Source: Amia ocellicauda
Taxonomy: Eukaryota; Chordata; Actinopteri; Amiiformes; Amiidae
Length of the DNA: 64,000 nucleotides
Assembly (NCBI RefSeq): GCF_036373705.1
Contig: NC_089856.1
Coordinates: forward strand, 10,255,001 to 10,319,000
Reading direction: 5' to 3'
Shown: piece after piece, positions 53,441-64,000 of the stretch
Layout of the letters: each line of letters begins with the position of its first letter
How positions within the stretch are numbered: position 1 is the stretch's first letter
Notes under the pieces: model-generated
Databases searched by the model: none
Seen by the model: the letters and a program-made list of their open reading frames with translations, nothing else
Told to the model about the DNA's origin: nothing
Translations under genes and position numbers: made by a program

Positions 53441-54599
53441 GATGGCAGTGGAACAAAAATCAGGCTCATCAGACACAGGCCGTTCCTGGGGAGGGAATGT
53501 ATATGGTGGGTTGGTGGTGAAATGGGGGGGGTGTAATTTATTTGTAATGCATTTACACTTGTGAGTATAGGAGACTGGAGGGAGATTAATGGCTTCTCTC
53601 TGCTGAGATAAGCCGCCGCTATGCAGAGAGCTCATTTCTAGCAATCACGGGCGAACACGTCCATTGTAGTGGATAAAAAAGGAAGTTTATAATTGAGTTT
53701 GTGCACAGAATTAAGATGTACGGCTTTGGGGATTTAACTCTTTTGGTTTGAATGTTCAAAGTGTTTACTGACTCATTCATATGAGAGAATTGGGGGTTAT
53801 TTGTAAACCAGGAGCTGTCAGAGTAGGAGGAGGTCACATACTAAAGAATAGCCTACTAAACTTAGTCAAATTTGATTTTATTGGGGTTTTCAATTTCTTA
53901 CCTAAACCAGAAAAAACAAATCTTAAATATCCTAAATCTTTTTCATACAGACGTGGGCATTAATGAGCCTAATGAGCCAATAACATTCACAGTCTTCCTT
54001 CTTAACTGTGATAATGCATTGCAGTGCAGAAAGGACAGATGTTTCTCTGCAACCTGTTGTAGTACATCAGTAGCTTACCCGGCAGCTTGTACCCAAACCT
54101 CAGCAGAAACACCACAAAATCCAGCTCACAAACCTTGAAATGACCCAAAAAACTCTACACTAGATTATGACTACAGAAGAACAACCCTTATCTTAACTAA
54201 AAGCCTAGCTATGGAACCTAACCCTAGCCCAGACCAAAAAGTGACCCCGATTTATTTGAATGTATAATTTAGCTAAAGTATTCAAAATAATGCACTGGAT
54301 ATGATCTAAATGTAATTGGGACACCATTCGTATCTTCATCTGTAAATCTGGATGTTGCTTTTGCCATTGTGAAAGCTTCAGTTCATACAGAAACCGCAGT
54401 TAATTAGCCCAACACATAAGGATTATTCAAAGTCTTTCTTTATTCTGGTTTATAATGAGTTGGGCGGGTGAAAGTGGTTGATGTGCCGAACAAAATTTCA
54501 TGTTAAGTAGGTGTGACTTTCAAGCTGCGAAGCACTGGCATGCATAACAATTACAGGCTGTTCTTTGTGAAGGGAACCACACTATGGGGGCAGAAAGAT

Positions 54600-55320
54600 G
54601 AGTGACTGCACCATCTACAGAAGCTGAATGACCAATGCAGTCAATTACGTATTCAAGATTTAGGCAAGGCTGTTCATTTACTGTCGATATTGAAACTTAA
54701 CCGTTGCTTCCCCCTCCCGTCCCGTGAAAGGGCTCGGGTCATTTCTGGTCAGTGCACCGAGTCACCCCCTCCCAGGCAACAATTAGTAAGCACTCCCACT
54801 ACACAACTTTAATGTACAATGCATTACAGCACATACTAAATCTTTGGGCTATTAATTTATTGTTGGTATCTGTATTACTGTTTCCCCCCCACCCACCCTT
54901 GGAATGGCATGGGTAATTGGGGTCACTGTGCCAGAATCTCCCGTGGAGACAATTGTGATCAATCCAACTACAGAAAATCAATATACAATGCATTACATAT
55001 GTTAGTTCTTTGTTATTAAATTATTCTTATTATTTGAGCTGCGTTACTTGGCCATTGCCCTTCCCTCTCACGCAGATCGGGGGGTGGGGTGGGTCATTTC
55101 CTTTCAAAGCAGGGGAATTACCCCCTCCCACAGAAAAATGTGTGACTGCTGCTACTACAAATTAAGCTTTGGATTATGAATGAATGGTTGATATTGAAAC
55201 TGTAATTACTTAACTATTGCACCCCTGAGGCCCCTCTCATGAATGGTACAGTGCATTAAATTGCATATTTTAGCTTGTAGTTATTCATTTGTTTATTTAA
55301 ACTGCTTTTGAGTTCCAGAT
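54600..55320. repeat. Ancient diverged tandem repeat, about four units
   Basis: Ordered similar blocks recur: TACAATGCATTA (54815, 54984; TACAGTGCATTA at 55247), GATATTGAAAC (about 54687 and 55190), GGGTCATTTC (about 54736 and 55090), ACCCCCTCCCA (about 54765 and 55120), and GTGACTGC with CTAC-ACA (about 54602 and 55141). Unit spacing is irregular (about 170-260 bp). Confidence 0.5.
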
Positions 55321-56075
55321 GTAAGTATTTTACACACACACACACACATTGAACAAGACACAAATGTTCTGGTCTGAGCAAGTTTTTATATGAAAAATAA
55401 AATTTGACTTTTGATTGGTTTGTTAGGGAAACAGCACTTAGTGCCTATTATTTGCATTATTCTCTTTCCTACTGTACTATCACTATTCCATCAGTACTGT
55501 TTAAAATAAATATACTGTTTAAAGTATGTTAATTAAGTAATAATGTGATGCATGAGGGAACATCTGCTATAATAATTATTCACTGAGCTACAGGTCTGCC
55601 CTCAGGTCTGTGACCAGCATTGGTTGAATTTAGTGGTAAGGTCCTGTACTGATGCAAACAGGATGAGGCACCATCACAAAACATTGTGTGGGACAAAGCA
55701 GCGCTGAAAAATATGCCATGGCCTGACCAGAGTGTCCTTGTCAAAGTCTTAAGATGCATTTATTAATTTCATGCCCTGTGTTTTGTTGATGTGTTATTAT
55801 TTTGTAAAATGGAAATACCTGCATAGTGATAGGGTGCGTCTATGATATTTATATAATACACACAAAAGGTGCTGTGTGTGGTAGAACTATTTTGCTGTTT
55901 TAATTAATTTTTTCTATTGTGATCGTGGGCTGGATACATTGAGTATGATTATGGCTTACAGTTGACATTTTATTTGATCCAGCGGAAGACTAATTCCACA
56001 TGCACAGGTGTGAGTTTTTGTGTGTGTGTGAAAGTTTGGTTCTGGTGATGGAGTTTTGTATACTATGAGTTATGG

Positions 56076-56290
56076 TTGGGCCCAGGCAGGACGGCCCACA
56101 TCTGGAGAAATTACTCGGGTTCGGGCAGCCAACCTGCCGTGCCAGTAATTGCAGAGATAATGGCTTGCGGCGTCTCGGCTGTGATAAAGCCCCCGGCCGG
56201 AAATTTCATATCCATCTTCATGTCATCTTGGTGGATTTGTAGGTTAGCACGGCGTCGGCTCTAATTGCTCTCCTCGGAGTTGGGATATGA
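56076..56290. promoter_or_regulatory. Candidate conserved noncoding element
   Basis: Unique GC-balanced stretch with GCCAGTAATTGCAGAGATAA, GGAAATTTCATATCCATC and CTCTAATTGCTCTCCTCGG. Of the candidates in this spacer it looks most like a vertebrate developmental enhancer; not tested. Confidence 0.3.
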
Positions 56291-56829
56291 GAGATTTGTG
56301 TAGATGGGCGCTCCGTCTCATCTCCCCACCTCTTCTTGCCCCCCTATCATTGCTCACTCATATACTCCATTATGGGCTTTTCACTACAGGAACCGCTACT
56401 CCCACCCACCCCCAAACCTCTCTCTGTCTCTCTGTGGCTAATGCATTTTTAATACTTAATTTCATTACTTCATACCAAAAATAGATACATGTCCACGTGT
56501 GTGACATAGAATACTAATGCAGACAGGACAGTGATGGAACTCGATGGGATGGATTCTGAATCATCTGCAGTGAAGTAAAATAGACCCTCCTAAAAAAACT
56601 AAAATGACGAGGGATTTTTATTTATTTTAGGAAAAAAAAAAGAAAAATGTCATGGATTTTGAAGCTGTTCTACATGTGGGATGATAGCTCATGTGATTTT
56701 AACCAGTTTCCTGTGGTGTCTGCTTGGGTTGAAGTAGGTGATGCCATCATCAGTTTGAGAGAGTGAGAAATGTATGATTCACAAACTGTGAAAAATGGCT
56801 TCACCTCATTGGTTCCAATCACTTTAAAG

Positions 56830-57142
56830 CAGTGGTTCTCCATCCTGCTGTTTTTTGTTCCAACCGAGCTCTCAATTACTTAATCAAATCCTTAATTTAA
56901 CTCATAATTCCTACATCAGAGCCTTTTCATTATTTTAAACAGTAGGGGTTTTAAGTTAAGTATAAAATTGGAACTTATTAAGGAACCAACTTTTTTTATC
57001 AGTTACACAATTAAAAAAGTCAAATGTAAGCAAAATAATTACTTCCATTAAGGGCTCAATGAAGTAATTGAAAGTCACTTGGAATACAAACCAGCAAAAT
57101 AGGTGGACAAAAACCCTCCAGGACCAGGGTTGAGAACAAGTG
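56830..57142. mobile_element. hAT-type MITE, 313 bp, perfect 8-bp target-site duplication
   Basis: Terminal inverted repeats CAGTGGTTCTC and, at the right end in reverse, CACTTGTTCTC. It is flanked on both sides by CTTTAAAG (56822-56829, 57143-57150). The duplication fits the hAT preference nTnnnnAn. No coding capacity. Confidence 0.85.
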
Positions 57143-59194
57143 CTTTAAAGGTCTTTTATAAATGCCCTCCTTCCATAATAACATTTACAAAATTGACAGT
57201 ACCGGAGCCTCAGTTTCCTTCGTACACCTTCCATATCTCAAACACACTTATTTCAAAAACCCAGTTTCACATGATTGACATATGCAAATGTTCCTTTCTG
57301 GTATCCATAGTAAACCAAAAGTGGGTCATTACATCACTTCCGCTTTCTAAGCCCGTTTATTTCCCACCAAGGAAGATTGATGCACAAATTGACATTTCTA
57401 AATCATGCATTGGAAAATACATAACATCAAGACCATGAACATATCCTTGAATCAAAATGTGTGATAATGTAAATAAACAGCCAAGCAAGTCGTGTGTAGA
57501 ATTATTATTATTATTTTTTTTTTATTACTGTATATCGTCAGGTAAATATGACAGCCAATTATTCGTAAAAATGATAACAAGACTGTCAGGCGATATGTAC
57601 GTTTCCGTCGTAGAAAAAGAAAAGTTGTCCAATAATAGAGGAATAATAAGAATAATCCTCGTAATAATAAGAGTAATAATGATATTCATGATCATAGTAA
57701 ATAGAATAATAATCTTCATAAATACATTTCCGTTACATTACCTTACAATAATGGTGGTAACTTTGTGCTTCGTTATGAGATTCGCGTAAATAACAGACAG
57801 AAGTCTACACAGTCCATTTCTTTGAAGGCTAAAAAGGTCAGAGTTTTTCAATTGGTTGAGAAAGAAACCTCATGGATGATAGCAAACAGGCTGGATTTCC
57901 CCAGAAACTCTTAATGGTGTTGAATACAGAAAAAAGACAAGGGTATGATATTCTACCAACTCCTGGACTAACTAATTTCTAGTAGCTGTATTTCAGAAAA
58001 CTAACTAACCAAAAAAAAGACATACGTACCCTTCAACAGGGGTGGGATTACTTTGGCGCACCCATCTGTCACCCACACCTAAATTGCTCATCCATTGGCT
58101 GGGTTTTGGAGAACGTCACAAGCTGATTGGCTACAAGCCAGGATTCCCTTTTTTCTCACCTCTGTCATAACATCCCTGAGACCAAATCTGAACTCTCTTC
58201 CCTATTCTAGGTATATCGGTATTATATATATTTTTTATCCAGAATGTATGATCTTAAAATAAAAACAAGAAAGAGAAAGAAAACAATAAATCAATGTGCT
58301 TCTTTTTTCTTTACATACTCACTGCACAATTGCTATATGTATAGATTGTCTTAGACATCATCACCTACAGTTGTTTAGATTTACTGCTCTGTCTTAACTT
58401 TCCCCAGCGAAGTATGCCTTCCTATGATACATTCCCTTGATTGTGTCCTTTGTGATCTTGCTGCTGCCTTCTGGTTTCTTCAATTGTGAAATGAATGCCT
58501 TTAAAAAGGGGATCTTGTCTTATCTGAGACTACGCTGTTCTGTACTAGAAAAGGAGACCTCCAAACCTAATGGCTTTGCTTTGCTGGACCTGTGGTGACC
58601 AGTAGGTGGCACTCCTCCATGTAGACAATATATTTCGGTGACAGGGGGCACTGTGGTCCTATGGAGTAGATGTGACACTGAGGGGGTGACTACTGCTCTT
58701 TACAGACCCCCTGGCACTACTAATAGAGAGAGAGAGCATCTCACTTTCCTTTGACGTTAAATGGGCCAAATCGATCCTCACTTCTCCATCCCCTTCAAGG
58801 CTGTAACAATTTAAGGTGGGAGCAGAACTTTTTACTGGGGAGTGAATCGTGTTTCCACAGCCACCTTGAAATTCCTCTGGGAGGAACAGAGCCACATAAG
58901 CGTTAAATACGGTGGTTATTATCCCGTGTACATCTGGGCCCTGCTACCTACTTACCTGCATACAAATGACTACTGCTCAGACCAGGCGAAGAAAACAGAC
59001 TTTCCTTACCTCCCACTAATGCAGGAAAGTTCTCAGTGTTTCTAATTCCATCAAATAATTAATTAAGATCAACGTTTCAAGGCTGCTGGAGCTGATACAT
59101 TCTTAACCCTCTCGACAACCAGAGCAGGTGGGTGCGAGGAATCAATGGCAAAAACTTCCGTGCGGAAGGAAGGTAAGAAAAGACGCTACACTTT

Positions 59195-59200
59195 TTTATT
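59195..59200 (-). terminator. Possible ASIC1 poly(A) signal
   Basis: AATAAA on the minus strand about 1.1 kb past the ASIC1 stop; the first canonical hexamer seen. Confidence 0.35.
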
Positions 59201-60315
59201 ATTTTTTTCTCCAGATCATCATTAGACACACAGCATGTAATGTAGAATCCTGGTACTGCAGTCTACAGGGAGTACGTATCTCTTATTTTGTGTGTTTGAT
59301 ATTCTCCCTTTCTCCCCAGTGCAGACTGCAGCTAGCCTGTAGAGCACACACGCAGATGGACACAGAAGTCAAACCCCCCTCCCCCCCACAACACATACAG
59401 AGTACAAATCAAATTAAACTAAGAAAAAAAGCAAAATTAAATGAAAACAAACAAACGAACCAACAAAAAACTAAACAAAATTCTAACACCAACACGTATC
59501 AGATGCAAACACACTGACAGAAAGTTACATGCACAGAAAACGAAGACATGCATGCATATACGGGATAGAGACCTGAAGGAAATAAGTTTTTTTGTTCTTT
59601 TTTCCCTCTGGCAGTACAGGTGTGAACACGGAGACACACTCGCATTAACACACGCCTTCTCCTCGCGTGTGCAGACTCAAGCTCCCTCCAAACCCCACCC
59701 GCCCCCTCCCCAAAACCAACCCTACCCCAATCTCGTTACCCCCCAGCCTTGGTAACTCCGGCTTATTATTATTTGTCTTATTATTTTGAAACTGGAAAGG
59801 TACATTCTCACAGAAATACGCCTCGTCTGTAGCCTGGGCTCAAAAGGCTGCCACAGCTGCTGCTACAATACGAGTTGGAGAAGCAGTGCAGTTTCTTACG
59901 GAGAGCCAGGGTGGAAACGGTTCGGGGCTGTGGTAAGGTGGCTGTGCGTTTGGGAAAACCTTTGCGCAGCAGTTATTTACGTAAGAAACAAGACCCTCAC
60001 ATCATTCAAATTGGGGAAACAAAAGGGTCAGTTGGAAAAACAGTTCAGGCTCCATTCGCTCATTGTTCCACTGAATGTATGTTTCGGTTATGTTCGGCTC
60101 CTTTTTGTGGTGTGTTCACCCCTCGGCCTTTTGTTGTTCTGTTGCGTTGTTGTTTGTTTGTCTGTTTGTTTGTTCCCTGTCCTGCTGCGCAACGGAAGGC
60201 CATTTTTGCGTTGGATACATTTGTGACTTTGGTAGTTCTGGGAGGGCCTCCCGCCTCCCCTCCCCCATTTAAATTTTGTTTTCTTTTTAATCTTTTCTTC
60301 TCCTCCACGCATGGC

Positions 60316-60411
60316 TCAGCAGGTGAAGTCCTCAAAGTTGCCCCGCCCTGGGTGATGAGGTAGCATGTTGCCAGGATACGTGGAAGGGGGGCGGAGACTC
60401 TCACAGGGGGC
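60316..60411 (-). CDS. ASIC1: ASIC1 last coding exon
   Basis: 96 nt: [20 protein letters not shown], then [11 protein letters not shown] and TGA at 60318-60316. Acceptor TATAAAG. Its frame starts without methionine, so simple ORF scanning misses it. Confidence 0.92.
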   Translation of the reverse strand, partial: APCESLRPPSTYPGNMLPHHPGRGNFEDFTC

Positions 60412-63400
60412 CTTTATAAGGAGAGAGAGAGCGAAAGAGAGAGAGGTGGTAATGTTAGTGAGAAACACAGTATAGCATTACAGTCCAGCAGCCCCAGACC
60501 TATTACACAACCTAGCTGCTCTTATAAAGTAGTAAAGAAATCAGGTGCTGTCCCTGACAAACTAATGGACTGCCCCCTCCTCAGTCTTACCCCCTCTGGT
60601 CCTCACTTACCACTGTGTCTAATGCAATAGTAGCCTTCTCCCTCTCTTCTCTCTACCTCCTTCCCTCTAAAACAAGGCTGCTGCTCCTGCATCTCACTCA
60701 GCTCAGCTCAGCTCAGCTCAACTCACCTCAACTCACTCACTCATCTATCTTTCAGGTTTATTAGCATTTCATAAAGGTTACAGTCCCTTCTGTCTGGCTC
60801 TCTGCTGTCAGTCTCCATCACTCCATCACAACATGACGCTCCGATGACACGAGTCCCCGCAGGCTTTCATCTCTCATAGCGCAATATGATCAAACGGAGC
60901 GTTGAGCTGCTTACAACTCCAGCTGCCCTTCCCTCCCCTCCCCATCTCTCCTGCCTCCTCCTGTCCTTCACTCAATGGCTGTCTGGGCTGCTGGGCGGGG
61001 TCAGGTAGGTGGTTGGGGGTTAGGTCAGGCTCCTTCGGAGCAGCACAATACCAAGTGATAGTTACTGACGTGACGCTTCACGTCCTCCAGACTCAGCACC
61101 ACGCCTTGGTCGTTGTTGTTGCTGCGTTTGTGTTTTTTCCGTGTACACCGGCACACCCTATACTTTATCACCTGGGGAGGGAGAAAAACAGAGTAGTTAT
61201 TATTGCCCAACACCACCACCACCACCACCACCTTCACTGTAAAACATAAAATCTTACCTAGTGTATTGTCTGGGGGAGGTAATATGATTTTTCATTTAAC
61301 TAGTACCTGAAATATAAGACAATCTTGCCGGGTATTAGAAAAGCACCTTTCCTTAAAAAACATCTTGCTTGTATCTAATTTTAAAGGACTGAATCCGTGA
61401 ATCCACTTAATCTACTGGGGACACAAATTATAGTAGCAGAAATCTACTTTTGAGAGTTTGACACAAAACGGATCTTAAACTGAGATTATTGTGCATTATT
61501 GATGTCTAAAAGCGCAATATAAGGTGCTGAGAATTTTGTATACAGGGCTTTTCTAAAAAAATTATAATTATACTCACAAAAATACGCCTTAAATAATGTA
61601 GGAATTTACAGAGTGCGTTTGGTCTTTTCAGGCACTGATTTCACAGTGTTCTGAGGAATCTAGAATGAACGATCATCTAAATTCATTCAGAAACACAAAA
61701 CTGTCCCCGACCAGCTGTCAGATCTAGGTGCCCTTTGCGCATCATCCCCCCCCAGAGAGATGAGTTGCAAACACTGTTAGGCTTGAGGGCACTGTTGTTT
61801 CCCCCGAACCAAACACTCAGTCGAAGTGGATCCAAAGAAACTGCAACTGAAGCAAAAGCACGTCCCAGTGCGATGGTTGCAGTGCTGCAGTAACACCAGA
61901 CCAACAGGGAAGACAGATGTCAGGTTATTCTCATCTGTACTGCACTATGCCAATGAATACAAACCCATTTTCTGCCTTTCTTTCTTTTTCTTTTTTGTGT
62001 GTGTCTGGAACTGCAAAGCAATTTACGGAACAATGCCATCTAGGCTGACAATGCTAAGTTATATGCCTAATCCTTTGCTTCCACCCCTGACGATTAAAAA
62101 AATAAACAAAACAACAACAAAAAACAGAATCTGAAGTGAATCGTGGCTGTGCGTTTCCCATGGTGGGCAGACAGTGGGACGGAGGGGGGATTTGGCTGAT
62201 AATTGAGCGGCCAGCCTTGGTCCATTGTTCAATCTCTTCGCACAGATTTGTTAGAGCGGAGATACTAATCCCACTCAAGCGGAGGAGCCCTTGCTGTCTC
62301 CCAGTGCTGGATCAAGGGAAGAGTGAGGCTGAGGGAAGAGCAGTCCACAGTTGTTCTTGGGGTCTGCTCTTACACTGGGCAGCAACACTGGAAGGACTTG
62401 TGTATGTTGATTTCTGTGCAGCTCTAGCCACTGCTGTTCCCAGGCAGGGCTGAATGGAGGTAGGGGGGAGCACGTTTTATTCTAATTTGAATATCTGGGG
62501 GAGGACCTGAGTGAACACAGCAGAGCCACTAGACTGCACGATTGATTTTAAATTAAGAGAATAATTGGGGTTTATTATACGTGTCTTATCTGTGCGCTCA
62601 CGGCCAGAGATGACAACAGCAAGAACAAAACAAATCCAGGATATCAGGCTGGATACCTCTCGGCAGGGCGCACAGAGCAGCCACACCACAGCGGGGTAAT
62701 AAACGCCGGCTGCATTATCTGATACAGTGTCTCTATGAGACTGCAGGGTGAGGGCGAGAACTATTGGACAGCATAGCAGTCAGGGAGATAAGCTCTAAAG
62801 CCTTGGCGAGACTCTGCAGAGTAGGATTTTCAATAAATCAGTGAATCTCGTGCTTTGTTTTGTTTTTTATATACAGAGGTACTGCTTTGGAATGCTAATT
62901 CGCAATCCACCACACAAATGCTCACACAAACGAATATATATACACACACACATACACACTTTTTTCTGTCCAGAGTGAAAGCCTGATTTGTGTGTGTCTG
63001 TTAGTAAAGTCAGGCTGAAGAGAAAAAAAGCAGAGAAACAATAGAAAGAGTCAATATCTCCAGCTGTTTTGTTCCAGATGCTGGACCAGTTGTGCATTGC
63101 AGCACTAACACTTTTCAAAACCAGGGGCAAAACTGTGCTTGACTATCCATTTTGTTTTAGTTTTGTTGTACTAGCTGTAGGAAAATCTGATCCAGGTCAC
63201 ATGTGTGGTTGGATATAGTATAATAACATTGTGAGCTGGTGAACCTGTTCATACCCTGTTGATGTCCTTTAAAGATTGAAGTTAGCAGGAACATAGAATT
63301 CCTACAGCAGTTTTGTATTAATGGCATTTCCTTTCACACTGAACATTATGACGAGTGGTGTTCGTCACAATTTATTACACATTGTTTGTCTCAAATCATG

Positions 63401-64000
63401 AATAAACTTTTTTCTTTTGGCAGCTTAGCCGATGGATATAACTGAATCATCTCTATAAAATGCAACCACCATAAGGGATTTTAAACCTTTACAAAATATC
63501 CCCTGCATTTCCCAGCAAGCTGCCAGGCTGCAGTGATAATGCCTGATTAAAGGGAGGCAGCGTTGTGATAACAGTGTGATCTGACAAGGACAGGGTCCTC
63601 ATCACTGCTATATAAAGATGCGGCTGAGTGCTGGGTGCACGTCTCCTACCTCATACAGATAGTCAAAGAGCTCCAGAATGGTCAGGATGCTAGCTCCGAT
63701 AAACAAGCCCATCTGACCCCCTATATCACCTGTCAAGGAAGAAGATCGTGGATTATTATTCATCACACTCAGACAGTTCCTGGTTAGATACAGTTCCTCA
63801 TCAGAACAACCATGAAAATAATAAAACGAAGCCTGCAAAACAAAAATATGGGATTTCTTATGGGAAAAATGGAAAAACATGCAGCTTATGCAATGGACAA
63901 GGCTTCTTTTGATATATACTAAGTGGTTATTTCCAACTGTAAATTGGATAGATCCACCTCAGGAGATACACATCAATTACTGCAAGCTCTCAAGTGTCTC
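60316..64000 (-). CDS. ASIC1: ASIC1 acid-sensing ion channel 1, 3' part (last three coding exons)
   Basis: ASIC1 is a trimeric proton-gated sodium channel of the DEG/ENaC family in neuronal plasma membrane. Visible exons (minus): 63729-63650, 61171-61070, 60411-60316; the N-terminus, TM1 and extracellular domain lie beyond the right edge. The first visible exon carries TM2 with the GAS selectivity-filter triplet in [19 protein letters not shown]. The intracellular tail is basic ([10 protein letters not shown]), contains [11 protein letters not shown] and ends NFEDFTC, the ASIC1-type C-terminus that in mammals binds PICK1 through PDZ. Close matches to human are [26 protein letters not shown] and FEDFTC; the middle of the tail ([18 protein letters not shown]) is diverged. 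ASIC2 is disfavoured by this tail and by the SMARCD1 neighbour. Confidence 0.93.
61070..61171 (-). CDS. ASIC1: ASIC1 penultimate coding exon (cytoplasmic tail)
   Basis: 102 nt, 34 codons: [17 protein letters not shown], then [12 protein letters not shown]. Acceptor CCCCAG, donor GTCAGT (C at +3 is unusual). A GTG-triplet repeat (61209-61232) lies just upstream of the acceptor. Confidence 0.9.
61209..61232. repeat. (CAC)n triplet repeat
   Basis: About eight units; on the gene strand it is (GTG)n, about 38-61 nt upstream of the penultimate-exon acceptor. Confidence 0.85.
63650..63729 (-). CDS. ASIC1: ASIC1 exon encoding TM2 and selectivity filter
   Basis: 80 nt: GT completing a glycine, then 26 codons [20 protein letters not shown] and FDYLYE. 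Acceptor GACAG, donor GTAGGA. Confidence 0.95.
63730..64000. other. ASIC1 intron (partial, runs off window)
   Basis: No further exon recognised before the window ends. Confidence 0.6.

Larger units (their letters stand above)
42851..59194. other. SMARCD1-ASIC1 intergenic region, about 16 kb
   Basis: No gene recognised on either strand. It contains an AAT microsatellite (about 42968-42998), GATA-rich and GACA-rich tracts (44233-44437, 44630-44762), several non-repetitive homeodomain-site-rich stretches that look like candidate conserved noncoding elements, an ancient diverged tandem repeat (about 54600-55320), a CA microsatellite (about 55332-55349) and a well-preserved hAT MITE (56830-57142). 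Confidence 0.6.
60412..63649. other. Last two ASIC1 introns
   Basis: 60412-61069 has a GA-rich stretch beside the acceptor (about 60419-60446) and a CAGCT pentamer repeat (about 60698-60722). 61172-63649 has the GTG/CAC triplet repeat and a short TA/CA patch (about 62934-62960). No nested gene seen. Confidence 0.6.

Overview
This is vertebrate nuclear DNA, almost certainly from a ray-finned fish. It shows long introns with GT/AG boundaries, CpG-rich promoters, many short DNA-transposon remnants (MITEs) and GA, CA, GATA and GACA microsatellites. A LINE/SINE-like repeat found in two copies is of a type I associate with gar, bowfin and sturgeon. That, plus the loose gene spacing, makes me lean to a non-teleost or early-branching lineage; this is inference.

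All four recognised genes lie on the minus strand, so they read right to left. (1) ASIC1, the proton-gated sodium channel: the last three coding exons, 63729 to 60316, with the rest beyond the right edge. (2) SMARCD1/BAF60A, a SWI/SNF (BAF) chromatin-remodelling subunit: complete, 13 coding exons, 42640 to 26277, 516 aa. (3) GPD1, cytosolic NAD-dependent glycerol-3-phosphate dehydrogenase: complete, 8 exons, 23326 to 15158, 351 aa. (4) CERS5, a ceramide synthase: only coding exon 1 (9723 to 9551); the first 9.5 kb of the window is its intron 1. Each reconstructed exon keeps the frame across its junctions, and the totals come to 1551 nt (SMARCD1) and 1056 nt (GPD1).

Layout: 1-9550 CERS5 intron 1; 9551-10020 CERS5 first exon and CpG-rich promoter; 10-14.5 kb repeat-rich spacer; 14.57-23.5 kb GPD1 with a compact TATA/CRE/E-box/CCAAT promoter; 24.0-42.85 kb SMARCD1 including an inferred 2.2 kb 3' UTR; 42.85-59.2 kb gene-free spacer with microsatellites, MITEs, possible conserved noncoding elements and an old diverged tandem repeat; 59.2-64 kb ASIC1 3' end.

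The ASIC1-SMARCD1-GPD1-CERS5 neighbourhood matches human 12q13.12. However, CERS5 here points the same way as GPD1, whereas in human it is convergent with GPD1/COX14, and I could not find COX14 between GPD1 and CERS5. The genes do not form one pathway: glycerolipid/redox metabolism (GPD1), sphingolipid synthesis (CERS5), chromatin remodelling (SMARCD1) and neuronal acid sensing (ASIC1). I found no CRISPR array, operon, tRNA or rRNA, and nothing I would call a new biological system. The most unusual items are the synteny difference, the diverged tandem repeat near 54.6-55.3 kb, and a MITE with a perfect target-site duplication.
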